From: CAYFZO01 sp965211995
Lineage (GTDB): Bacteria > Pseudomonadota > Gammaproteobacteria > Poriferisulfidales > Oxydemutatoraceae
Length of the DNA stretch: 64,000 nucleotides
NCBI GenBank assembly: GCA_965211995.1
Contig: OZ243040.1
Span: forward strand, 310,001 to 374,000
Direction of reading: 5' to 3'
Made by a program: the position numbers and the translations under genes
Part shown: positions 52,138-62,164 of the stretch, piece after piece
Layout of the letters: each line of letters starts with the position of its first letter
Numbering within the stretch: the first letter of the stretch is position 1
The notes under the pieces: model-generated
What the model saw: only the letters and a program-made list of their open reading frames with translations
What the model was told of the DNA's origin: nothing
Databases searched by the model: none

Positions 52138-53373
52138 ATGAAAGCGGTCTCCCGCCGTGCCACCTTCGCCTGGGTGATGTACGACTGGGCTAACTCCGCT
52201 TTCGCCACCGTCGTTATCGCCGGTTTCTTTCCGATCTTCTACCGCGAACAATGGGCGTCCTCTCTGCCCGACGCCGAAATCACTTTCACGCTCGCGCTGG
52301 CCAATTCGGCGAGCGGCGTCCTGCTGATCCTGTTCGCGCCGCTGCTCGGTTCGCTGGTGGATGCAGGCGGGCGGCGCAAGCGCTTTTTGCTGATCTTTGC
52401 GTTCGCCGGCGCCGGCGCGACGTTGCTGCTGGGTTGGGTGCCCGCCGGCGAATGGCGCACCGCCTGCATCGTGTATGCCGCCGCGACCTCGGCGTTCATG
52501 TTCGGCAACGTGTTCTACGACGCGCTGTTGATCGAAGTCAGTGCGCCCGCCGACTACGAGCGTGTCTCCTCGCGCGGCTACGCGCTCGGCTACGCCGGCG
52601 GCGGGCTCCTGTTCGCGCTGCTCGCCGCGTTGTTGATCGGCGCTGAACGCCTGGGTTTTGCCGATCCCGCCGCCGTCGTGCGCGGCGGGTTTTATGCGGC
52701 CGGCCTGTGGTGGCTGGTGTTCAGCCTGCCGCTGCTGTGGTGGCTGCGCGAAAAAAAGCGCGCGGGCAACTGGGTGCGCGAAGGCGTGCGGCGTTTTGTC
52801 GAAACCCTGAGCCTGCTCAAACTCAACCGCGAAGCGGTGTGGTTTCTGGCCGCTTACTGGCTGTATATAGACGGCGTCGGCACGATCATCAGGATGGCAG
52901 TGGACTACGGGCACGTGCTCGGCTTCAGCGCCGGGCACTTGGTGACGGCGCTGCTCACGGTGCAGTTCGTCGGCGTGCCCGCGACGTTGCTGTTTGGCCG
53001 GCTCGCCGCGCGCATCGGCGCGAGACGCTCGCTGTTCATCGGCATCGCGGTGTACATCGTGATCTGCGCGTGGGCGGCGGTGCTCGAAACCCTGGCCGGC
53101 TTCTACGCCCTCGCGCTGCTGATTGGTTTGGTGCAGGGCGGCGTGCAGGCGCAAAGCCGCTCGCTGTTCTCGCGCCTCGTGCCCGCCGCGCGGATTACGC
53201 AGTTTTTCGGGATTTACAACCTGCTCGGGCGCTTCGCCGTCTTCATCGGCCCGCTGATCCTCGGCTGGGTCGGCTTGCTCACCGGCAGCCCGCGCTTCGG
53301 CATTCTCTCGGTCGCGGTACTGTTCATCGCCGGCGCCGTGGTGCTGCATAAGATGCCCCGGCAGACGCAGTGA
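52138..53373 (+). CDS. MFS transporter, UMF1/Atg22-like family
   Basis: A 411-residue permease. The family hallmark VMYDWANSAFATVVIAGFFP opens helix 1. About 11-12 hydrophobic helices follow, with the MFS loop motif LGSLVDAGGRRKRFLL between helices 2 and 3 and FGRLAARIGARRSLFIG in the second half. Members of this family are widespread in bacteria with unassigned substrates; some relate to vacuolar amino-acid efflux protein Atg22. ATG 52138 is the third of three repeated starts; the frame is open from 52093. Confidence 0.88.
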   Translation: MKAVSRRATFAWVMYDWANSAFATVVIAGFFPIFYREQWASSLPDAEITFTLALANSASGVLLILFAPLLGSLVDAGGRRKRFLLIFAFAGAGATLLLGWVPAGEWRTACIVYAAATSAFMFGNVFYDALLIEVSAPADYERVSSRGYALGYAGGGLLFALLAALLIGAERLGFADPAAVVRGGFYAAGLWWLVFSLPLLWWLREKKRAGNWVREGVRRFVETLSLLKLNREAVWFLAAYWLYIDGVGTIIRMAVDYGHVLGFSAGHLVTALLTVQFVGVPATLLFGRLAARIGARRSLFIGIAVYIVICAWAAVLETLAGFYALALLIGLVQGGVQAQSRSLFSRLVPAARITQFFGIYNLLGRFAVFIGPLILGWVGLLTGSPRFGILSVAVLFIAGAVVLHKMPRQTQ

Positions 53374-53416
53374 TGGGTTTCAACCCGCCCGGTCAGACGG
53401 CCGGGGCGCGGCAGTG

Positions 53417-53585
53417 TCAATCCGGAAGTGCGGCAAAAGGAAGCAGAGCAGGTCGCTGAAGATCACTACTCCTTGGGGAAAAGTCGGCCGAGCGCGGCCC
53501 CGACCGGCGGGGGGGAACACCAAAGACGCCGCGGGCGGGCACCGGAGGACGGCGAACAAACGCCGCATTTCAGGCTTGAATCCGG
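53417..53585 (+). repeat. Dispersed RPE-like repeat, copy C
   Basis: Runs from TCAATCCGGAAGTGCGGCAA to CGCATTTCAGGCTTGAATCC, whose ends are inverted relative to each other. Its open frame reads MRQKEAEQVAEDHYSLGK, PTGGGE, RRRGRAPED and HFRLESG, closely matching the segment embedded in TpiA. It abuts the IS3 remnant and may have truncated it. Confidence 0.88.
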
Positions 53586-53609
53586 CTTCGCCCGGAACGC
53601 TTCGATCGG

Positions 53610-54078
53610 CGTGGGTTATGCGTGCCGCCGCTCCCCGGGCTCGGTCGGCGCGGGTGTCAGTCGTAGTAGCCGCTGCGTGAAACAGGCAGCATCCGGCACA
53701 ACGTAACCACCGGATAAAACGCCTTCTCCGCATGGATGAAACGGTATCTTACGACCGCCCCCTTGCGCAGAAGGCCGTCGCTTTTTTTAGGATTTAACGC
53801 TCCATTCTCAAGCGCTCATTTTCCTTGCGCAGTTTCCGGTTTTCCTCCTGAACGGGAAAGGAAACCCGGGGGTTGCCGCAGCCCTGCGACTGCTTGAGCC
53901 GGCGGCTCAGGGAAGTCTGTGAGATTCCCGGTTCCCGGGCAATCTGACTGGCGCTTCTGTCGCTGCGGCGCACCCGTTCGACGGCTTAGTGCTTGAATTC
54001 AGGGTTGAATTTTCTTTGGTTTTTCATCAGACACCTCCCAATGATGCGTATTATGCTCAAGAAGTGTCCGAAAAATCA
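53610..54078 (-). pseudogene. IS3-family element remnant (orfA and start of orfB)
   Basis: Reading the minus strand from ATG 54027: MKNQRKFNPEFKH, a stop, then AVERVRRSDRSASQIA, a helix-turn-helix, and EENRKLRKENERLRMER, a stop, ILKKATAFCARGRS. This is a typical IS3-family OrfA with in-frame stops. It is followed in another frame by the OrfB N-terminus VRYRFIHAEKAFYPVVTLCR and VSRSGYYD, then a stop. The outer end (54061-54078, CGGACACTTC read on the minus strand) resembles an IS3 terminal repeat and covers the stop codon of the neighbouring nuclease gene. The element is dead, and its other end is missing next to repeat copy C. Confidence 0.88.
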
Positions 54079-56886
54079 GGGCAAGGCCAATGTTTTGCCG
54101 CGCCACGCGTCGCGGCGGCACACGCCGGGGTAGGCGCAGTGCTTGCAGTCCGCGTCGTCGGCCCATGCGGGCAGGGGGCTGTCGGCGGCGTCGCGTTTGA
54201 ACGTCTCGAGGCGCTCGTTGAGGCGCGCGCGCGCGGCGGCGAGATTGGCGCCCGCGAGAGTCACCGCGCGGTGCTTCTTCATGTTCATATAGGACACCGC
54301 TTCGGCGTTGTCGTAGAACAGCGCGTAGGCGGTGAGTTGCACGTCTTCGCCGGCGGTCATCGCGCCTTTTGAAGGTGCGTAGCCGCTCTTGTGATCGAGT
54401 ACGTGCACGCCGGCGTCGGTGTGGATCACGCAGTCCGGTCGCCCGTGCAGTTCAACCCCCCCGGCGAGCGTCGCCGTGCGCGGCGTTTCGGTTTCAAAGC
54501 GGGTCTCGGGCTTCAAGTTTTGGATCAGCCAGTCAACGTACCAGCAGACCGCCTCGAGTGCTTTCTGCATGCGTTCGGCGACCGAATAGTGGCGGTCGAG
54601 AGACGGCGCAAATTCGGTCTCGACGACGGCGCGCGCGAGCGCGAGTGCGTAGTCGCGGTGCTCTTCGCTCCATGGTTTGTCCATCGGGCCGGGCAGTTTC
54701 TCGTCGCCGCCGTGCAGCGCCGCGAGGCAGCGGTGCAGGTGCACGCCGTAACTGCGCGCGCTGTCGTAATCGTCGGTTTCGAGCGCGGGCCTCAGGTTCA
54801 ATGACGCTTTCGCGAAGAAGCGGTACGGACACACGATCGCGGCCTGCACGTCGCCGACGCTGAGGCGGGCGGGCCACGCCGGCAGCTGCGGCGCCGGCAT
54901 TTGTGGCCGCGCAGGTGGCGGTGCGGGCGACCGTGTGAGTACGCCGGCGTGTATCTCGGCTTGTGCGCGCCGTTTCAGATCCGGTTCCTCAAGGTCGTCG
55001 CCGTAGGCGAGCGCGTGGAAGTGCTGCAAGCCGTCGAGCCACGGCGACGGCGTCAACGTCTGTCCGTTGTCGCTGCGCTGGCAGGTCAGCAGAATATGGT
55101 CCGCGCTTTCGAGCGCGGTGCGGAAGCGGTCGAACTGTACCGCGGTGCGCCAACTGCGTCCTTTCAGCCCGAGCGTGCGCCGTGCGTCCTCGTCGAGCAG
55201 CGGCATCGGCTCCGCCGGCAGCGTATGCCCGGCGTCGAGCGCGGCGACGACCAGTCCGGCGGGACGCGCGAGCAGCGATTGGCGCAGGCTGTAGAGTTCG
55301 ACCAGGTGACTGCGCTCTTTCGGGATGAAGTTCTCGTGCTCGAACGTATGCAGTATCCATCGCCGCCACAGGTTCCAGTCGCCGGCGCTTTGCGCGCACG
55401 CCGCCGCCATCGCCTTGAGTTCCTCGAGCAGGCGCCGCCCGGCCTCGTCCTTTTGCAGAGCCGCGGTCATGCCGAGCGCGTCCAGCGTCTCGAACAACGC
55501 GTCGAACAACGCGTCGAACAGTGCGGGCAGCGGCCGCTGCACCGCGCGGCGCAGGCCCGCGAGCGCATCGCGTATCCGGCGCACGATCCGTTTGACGTCC
55601 TCGCCGCGGTCTGCGTCCTCGAAGTTCAGCGCCAGCAGTTGCGCGACCGTTTCGTCGAAGTTCCTGAACGGTTCGATCCTCGCGCACGCGCGTTCAAGGC
55701 ACGCACAAGCTGCCTGCGTGCGCATTACGTCAAGGCCGTAGCGGCAGTGCGGGGAGCGCGCGAGCGCGAGCACGACGTCGCCGCCGAAGCCTTGTTCGGC
55801 GGGCGGCAGCAGCGCCGCGACGGTCGCCGCGCTGGTGGTTGTGGACAGCGCCCAGCCCGCGTGATCGCACAGCGGAACGTCGCCGCGCTCGATCACCGCC
55901 CTGAGCCGGCGCGACAGTTTGCGGTCTTGGCTGACGATGGCGACGGGGGAGACGCCCGCATCGAGCCAGTCGCGGAGCTTGAGGTAAATTCCGAATGCGT
56001 GCTGCTCAAGCGACTCGGGCTTGAATACGCGGATTCTCGCGGCGGCGGGGCTCGTGGCATGGCGTTCTGCGATGGCGCGTGCGCGCGTGGCGACGGCGCC
56101 GTCACCGGTGAACGCGGCGGTCAGCAGTTGCGCGAGCGCAGCGTCGGTTGGCGCCGGTGCGGGCGTCGTGCCGACGATCGCCGCGGCGGTTTCAAGCGCC
56201 GGTGCGAGGTAGCGCCCGCCGTCGCCCGTGTGCGTGATCAGCGTCAACCGCCCTTGTTGATACAGCCGCGCCGCCCACGCGCTTGCGCACGGCGACAACT
56301 CGTTGAACCCGCACACGAAGACGTGTTCGTCCGGGTGCGTGAGCGAGTCGCCGCGCAAACTGTCGCGATAGAGCGTGCGGACGTCGGGCGTTTGCAGGCG
56401 GTCGCTGCGCCACGCGTGGTAGAGCGTTTGCACCAGGCCTGCGGCGCCCGCGGGCGGGTCGCGAGGCGGAGCGCCGGGTGCGTCGCCGGGGTCGTTGTCG
56501 GCGATGTCGTCGAACAGTTGCAGCAGTTGATCGGCGAACTCCCAGCGCCCGGCGCGCGGGAGCAAGCCGGGGTGTTCGTCGAGCGCAGTCGCGAGCAGCA
56601 GTTTGCGCTCGTGTTCCGACAACGCGGGGCGTCCGGGCGGCGCACGCTCAAGAAACAAGGCGTGAAAAGTGGTGATCATTGGCGGCAGCACCGCCGCGTG
56701 TCCCCGCGCGCGCGCGCACTCAAGGATGCACCGGCGCAGACGCCGATGCTGCAAGTGATGCGGCAGCAGGATCACGGCGCGGCGCAGGTCCGGCAGCGCG
56801 GCCTCGAAATGCGCGACCACCGCCGCGGCACATTCGCCGGCGAGGTCGCGGTGGCGCGGGACTGCGCGCAGGCGGTCGGTTGGCAT
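54076..56886 (-). CDS. AddB-like PD-(D/E)XK nuclease with Fe-S cysteines (probable DNA repair protein)
   Basis: A 936-residue protein. The N-terminal half has helicase-like features of AddB (VILLPHHLQHRRLRRCI, TFHALFLER, VFVCGFNELSP, VAIVSQDRKLSRRLRAVIE). The C-terminal nuclease has GVHLHRCLAALHG, GRPDCVIH and VLDHKSGY, giving the D...DxK catalytic pattern, then QLTAYALF. One cysteine in IVCPYRFFAK and three in CKHCAYPGVC match the four ligands of the AddB/RecB-type iron-sulfur staple. It is shorter than most AddB proteins, and no AddA partner is in the window, which fits the stand-alone probable DNA repair protein family of beta/gammaproteobacteria. The start follows fdxA by two bases. The stop codon lies in the IS3 remnant end, so the last residues may be altered. 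Confidence 0.87.
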   Translation of the reverse strand: MPTDRLRAVPRHRDLAGECAAAVVAHFEAALPDLRRAVILLPHHLQHRRLRRCILECARARGHAAVLPPMITTFHALFLERAPPGRPALSEHERKLLLATALDEHPGLLPRAGRWEFADQLLQLFDDIADNDPGDAPGAPPRDPPAGAAGLVQTLYHAWRSDRLQTPDVRTLYRDSLRGDSLTHPDEHVFVCGFNELSPCASAWAARLYQQGRLTLITHTGDGGRYLAPALETAAAIVGTTPAPAPTDAALAQLLTAAFTGDGAVATRARAIAERHATSPAAARIRVFKPESLEQHAFGIYLKLRDWLDAGVSPVAIVSQDRKLSRRLRAVIERGDVPLCDHAGWALSTTTSAATVAALLPPAEQGFGGDVVLALARSPHCRYGLDVMRTQAACACLERACARIEPFRNFDETVAQLLALNFEDADRGEDVKRIVRRIRDALAGLRRAVQRPLPALFDALFDALFETLDALGMTAALQKDEAGRRLLEELKAMAAACAQSAGDWNLWRRWILHTFEHENFIPKERSHLVELYSLRQSLLARPAGLVVAALDAGHTLPAEPMPLLDEDARRTLGLKGRSWRTAVQFDRFRTALESADHILLTCQRSDNGQTLTPSPWLDGLQHFHALAYGDDLEEPDLKRRAQAEIHAGVLTRSPAPPPARPQMPAPQLPAWPARLSVGDVQAAIVCPYRFFAKASLNLRPALETDDYDSARSYGVHLHRCLAALHGGDEKLPGPMDKPWSEEHRDYALALARAVVETEFAPSLDRHYSVAERMQKALEAVCWYVDWLIQNLKPETRFETETPRTATLAGGVELHGRPDCVIHTDAGVHVLDHKSGYAPSKGAMTAGEDVQLTAYALFYDNAEAVSYMNMKKHRAVTLAGANLAAARARLNERLETFKRDAADSPLPAWADDADCKHCAYPGVCRRDAWRGKTLALP

Positions 56887-56888
56887 GT

Positions 56889-57212
56889 TCAGCGTTCGAG
56901 CAGGCCGAATTTGCCGGGCTTGTCTTTCCATTCGTCGGCGTCGGGCGGTGCGTCTTTCTTGACGGTGATGACCGGCCACCGCTCGGCCAACTCGGCGTTC
57001 ACCCCGAGGAAGCGGCGCTGGTCTTCGGGCAAGTCGTCTTCGGAGAAGATCGCAGCGACCGGGCAGACCGGCACGCACAGTGCACAGTCTATGCACTCCT
57101 GCGGATCGATCGCGAGAAAGTTGGAGCCTTCGTGGAAGCAGTCCACCGGACAGACCTCGACGCAGTCGGTGTACTTGCACTTGATGCAGTTTTCGGTGAC
57201 GACGTAGGCCAT
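56889..57212 (-). CDS. fdxA: 7Fe-8S ferredoxin FdxA
   Basis: A 107-residue ferredoxin. Cluster motifs are visible as ENCIKCKYTDCVEVCPVDCF and CIDCALCVPVCPVAAI, with the C-terminal extension (AELAERWPVITVKK) characteristic of the FdxA/Azotobacter FdI-like group. It carries one 3Fe-4S and one 4Fe-4S cluster in characterised members. It is two bases from the AddB-like nuclease and probably co-transcribed with it. Confidence 0.95.
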   Translation of the reverse strand: MAYVVTENCIKCKYTDCVEVCPVDCFHEGSNFLAIDPQECIDCALCVPVCPVAAIFSEDDLPEDQRRFLGVNAELAERWPVITVKKDAPPDADEWKDKPGKFGLLER

Positions 57213-57553
57213 TAGGTGTTCGCCCCGTGCTTCTCATCGGGGGACGCGCCCGGCGCAGTTCTTAGCGGCGGCCTATCCATACTCCGGCGGTTCATTGAAA
57301 GCAAGGCGGTTTTTCGGTGTGCGCGCGTGTGATCAATACCGGTCAATCTCCGATGATGCCTTTATTGTAGCCGCTTTCGTGAAGACGGGCGGCGGCGAAC
57401 CGCGGCGGACGTCTCTGAGAGCAAGCGCCGGCGCGGGGAAAATGCTTTATCGGCTGAATACCACCGCTTATCCGGCTGCTTGCTTCAGCGCCCCTTGCAG
57501 GTGTTAATTTCCTTGCTCCTTTAGTTTTTTTACCGCTTTTTAAGGAGTAAACT
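57213..57553. promoter_or_regulatory. Divergent promoter region of fdxA and the hendecad protein
   Basis: 341 bases without a supported gene. It contains the 32-bp inverted copy (57278-57309) of the repeat at 46231. A TACAAT box reads on the minus strand near 57364-57369. An AT-rich stretch (TTTAGTTTTTTTACCGCTTT) lies just before the AAGGAG ribosome-binding site of the plus-strand gene. Confidence 0.5.
57278..57309 (-). repeat. 32-bp dispersed repeat, inverted relative to 46231-46262
   Basis: CATACTCCGGCGGTTCATTG and the next 12 bases are exactly complementary to the copy upstream of pssA. Confidence 0.85.
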
Positions 57554-58102
57554 ATGGAAACTTTTGTCAGACCCCCAGAGGTCGCTTCGCAACAGGTCTA
57601 TAAATTGGAAAAGACCGACGTGCCAAAGGCTCAGGCGGAAGCCCTGACCGAAATCATCCGCGAGCAGGTTCACGCCTCCGTCTCGTCGTCGCTGTCTGAC
57701 GTCTCGACCAAGGATGACCTCGGGAAACTTCGGGTCGAGATGGCGACCGGTTTCGCCGAGATCCGGGCCGAGATGGCGACCGGTTTCGCCGAGATCCGAG
57801 CTGAGATGGCGACCGGTTTCGCCGAGATCCGAGCTGAGACGGCGACCAAGGATGAGCTTGCGAAACTTCGGGTTGAGATGGCGACCGGCTTTGCCGAGAT
57901 CCGAGCTGAGATGGCGACCAAGGATGAGATCGCGAATCTCCGGGCTGAGACGGCGACCAAGGATGAGGTCGCGGGTATCAAGGAGACGCTGACCGGCATC
58001 AAGGAGACGCTGGCCGGCATCAAAACGGCACTGCGTTATCAATATGCGATCAACGGTTTGATGATGTCGGCGCTGATTTTTCTGATCGTGCGGGGAATGT
58101 AG
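57554..58102 (+). CDS. Hendecad coiled-coil protein with C-terminal membrane anchor (DUF1640-like)
   Basis: 182 residues, with AAGGAG seven bases before the ATG. The head (1-50) contains QAEALTEIIREQVHASV, like the 41452 protein. Residues ~55-150 are made of 11-residue repeats (MATGFAEIRAE, with ATKDE variants) encoded by near-identical 33-bp DNA repeats; an 11-residue period is the signature of a right-handed hendecad coiled coil. The C-terminus is a membrane helix (INGLMMSALIFLIVRGM). Function unknown. Relatives of DUF1640 have been linked to membrane-associated coiled-coil assemblies. Confidence 0.8.
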   Translation: METFVRPPEVASQQVYKLEKTDVPKAQAEALTEIIREQVHASVSSSLSDVSTKDDLGKLRVEMATGFAEIRAEMATGFAEIRAEMATGFAEIRAETATKDELAKLRVEMATGFAEIRAEMATKDEIANLRAETATKDEVAGIKETLTGIKETLAGIKTALRYQYAINGLMMSALIFLIVRGM

Positions 58103-58135
58103 CTGCCCGCCCGTATCGTGCAGCGAAGCGTTGCG

Positions 58136-58735
58136 ATGCCGCGCAAACGCAGTCAATGGCAGCGCCGTCAGGCGCAAGATTCTTACGTCAAGGCCGCGCG
58201 GCGGTCGGGCTGGCGTTCGCGCGCGGTGTTCAAGTTGCGCGAACTCGACGAACGCGGGCGTCTGTTCAGGCCGGGTATGCGAGTGCTCGACCTCGGTGCG
58301 GCGCCGGGCGGCTGGAGCCAGTACGCCGCGTCGAGGATCGACGGCGGCTGCGTCGCGGCGGTTGACCTGCTTGAGATGCGGCCGTTGCCCGGCGTCAGTT
58401 TCGTGCGCGGCGACGTGCGCCGGGCCGAAGTGATTGAGCGCGCGTTGGCTTGTCTCGGTGCGCGCGCGGACCTTGTAATGTCGGATATGGCCCCCAATAT
58501 AACCGGTATCGCGTCGGTGGATATGCCGCGTGCGCTGGCTCTCGCCGAGACCGCGCTCGACGTCGCCGCCGCCGCGTTGACGGACGGCGGCGCGTTGCTG
58601 GTCAAACTGTTCCAGGGCGAAGGCTGTGATGAATACATCGCCGAACTCAAGCGTCGCTGCACCCGGGTGGCGACGAAAAAGCCGGCGGCGTCGCGCCGTG
58701 AAAGCCGTGAAATATATGCGCTGGCCGGATTCTGA
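58136..58735 (+). CDS. rlmE: 23S rRNA (uridine-2'-O)-methyltransferase RlmE
   Basis: A 199-residue SAM-dependent methyltransferase modifying U2552 of 23S rRNA. The N-terminus RSQWQRRQAQDSYVKAARR is typical; the SAM motif is VLDLGAAPGGWSQYA. The K-D-K-E catalytic set is visible as the N-terminal Lys (SRAVFKL), DMAPN, LVKLFQGEG and SREIYALAGF. ATG 58136 gives the normal length. It sits directly upstream of ftsH, the conserved proteobacterial order. Confidence 0.96.
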   Translation: MPRKRSQWQRRQAQDSYVKAARRSGWRSRAVFKLRELDERGRLFRPGMRVLDLGAAPGGWSQYAASRIDGGCVAAVDLLEMRPLPGVSFVRGDVRRAEVIERALACLGARADLVMSDMAPNITGIASVDMPRALALAETALDVAAAALTDGGALLVKLFQGEGCDEYIAELKRRCTRVATKKPAASRRESREIYALAGF

Positions 58736-58746
58736 AAGCCGGCGCG

Positions 58747-58792
58747 CAACCACCTTATAAAGGTTATAATTGATGCTAACAGGGGAGCAACA

Positions 58793-58798
<6 letters not shown>
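58747..58798 (+). promoter_or_regulatory. ftsH upstream elements
   Basis: TATAAT at 58765-58770 is preceded by a small palindrome ACCTTATAAAGGT (about 58752-58764). AGGGGAG lies six bases before ATG 58793. No convincing -35 box is seen. Confidence 0.45.
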
Positions 58799-60718
<1,920 letters not shown>

Positions 60719-60826
60719 GTCCGCCGGCGGCGCGTCGGCACCGCCGCCCTGGTTGATGCCTTGCGATTGACGCAGGTTATTGGTGGTGCCGCCGGTGAGT
60801 TGCGGCAGGCGGAGGCCGGGTAAGCG

Positions 60827-62164
60827 GTGGCGGACGTTTCCAGGAAGTTTTTCGGCACCGACGGTGTGCGCGCGCGCGTCGGGTGCGAGCCGATGACGCC
60901 GCGGACGGTGCTGAAACTCGGCTGGGCCGCGGGCAAGGCGCTCGCCTGCGACGGCGGCAAGGTGCTGGTCGGCAAGGACACGCGCATCTCCGGATATATG
61001 TTCGAGTCCGCGCTCGAAGCCGGGCTGTCGGCGGCGGGCATGGACGTGCTGCTGCTCGGTCCGCTGCCGACGCCCGGCATCGCGTACCTGACCAAGACTT
61101 TCCGCGTCGCCGCCGGCATTGTGATCAGCGCGTCGCACAACCCTTACCGCGACAACGGCATTAAGTTTTTCTCCAACCGCGGCCTTAAATTGTCCGACGA
61201 CGAGGAAGCCGGGATCGAGCGCTGGATGGAGCGCCCGTTCGAGGTGGTCGACTCGGTCAAACTCGGCAAGGCTCAGCGCGTTGACGACGCGGTCGGGCGT
61301 TACGTGGAGTTTTGCAAGAGCACCGTGGCCGAGGATATGACCCTCGACGGCGTGAACCTGGTCGTGGACTGCGCCCACGGCGCCGCTTACGCGGTCGCCC
61401 CGCACGTGTACGGCGAATTGGGCGCGCAGGTGCACGCGATCGGCGTCGCGCCCGACGGCGTCAATATCAACGACGGCTGCGGCGCGGTTTATCCCGAGGC
61501 GCTGCAGCGCGAGGTGCGCGCGCGCGGTGCCGATTTCGGCGTCGCGATAGACGGCGACGGCGACCGCCTGATCATGGTGGACGAGCAAGGGGAGGTGGTG
61601 GACGGCGACGAACTGCTCGCGATCATCGCGGTCGCGCGCCGCGACAAAGGGCTGTTGCGCGGAGGCGTGGTCGGGACGCAGATGAGCAACGTCGGTTTGG
61701 AGATGGCGCTGGCGCAATGTGACATTCCGTTCGAGCGCGTGCAGGTCGGCGACCGCTACGTATTGCAGATGCTCCAACGCAAAGGTTGGACGCTCGGGGG
61801 CGAAGCGTCGGGACACATTATCTGCCTCGACAAATCGCCGACCGGCGATGCGATCGTCGCGTCGCTGCAAGTGCTCGCCGCGCTCGGCGGGCGGCCCTTG
61901 TCCGAAGCGCGCAAGGTAATGACCCGCTACCCGCAAGCACAGGTGAACGTGCCGCTCGCGGGTGCGTTCGACGACCGCGACCGCGGACTTGCCGACGCGC
62001 TCGAATCCGCGCGCACCGCGCTCGCCGGGCACGGGCGGGTACTGGTGCGGCCTTCGGGCACCGAGCCGTTGGTGCGGGTGATGGTCGAGGCCGAATCCGA
62101 AGATGCGTGCGACGCGTGGGCGGGACGGATCGCCGCGGCGGTACGCGCTTCGATCAGGGCATGA
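60827..62164 (+). CDS. glmM: Phosphoglucosamine mutase
   Basis: A 445-residue enzyme interconverting glucosamine-6-P and glucosamine-1-P for peptidoglycan and LPS precursors. The N-terminus KFFGTDGVRARVG, the phosphoserine loop ISASHNPYRDNGIKFF, the metal loop DGDGDRLIMVD and the phosphate-binding RPSGTEPLVRVMVEA are all intact. It starts at GTG 60827 with GGAGG about 11 bases upstream, and its stop overlaps tpiA by ATGA. Confidence 0.97.
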   Translation: MADVSRKFFGTDGVRARVGCEPMTPRTVLKLGWAAGKALACDGGKVLVGKDTRISGYMFESALEAGLSAAGMDVLLLGPLPTPGIAYLTKTFRVAAGIVISASHNPYRDNGIKFFSNRGLKLSDDEEAGIERWMERPFEVVDSVKLGKAQRVDDAVGRYVEFCKSTVAEDMTLDGVNLVVDCAHGAAYAVAPHVYGELGAQVHAIGVAPDGVNINDGCGAVYPEALQREVRARGADFGVAIDGDGDRLIMVDEQGEVVDGDELLAIIAVARRDKGLLRGGVVGTQMSNVGLEMALAQCDIPFERVQVGDRYVLQMLQRKGWTLGGEASGHIICLDKSPTGDAIVASLQVLAALGGRPLSEARKVMTRYPQAQVNVPLAGAFDDRDRGLADALESARTALAGHGRVLVRPSGTEPLVRVMVEAESEDACDAWAGRIAAAVRASIRA

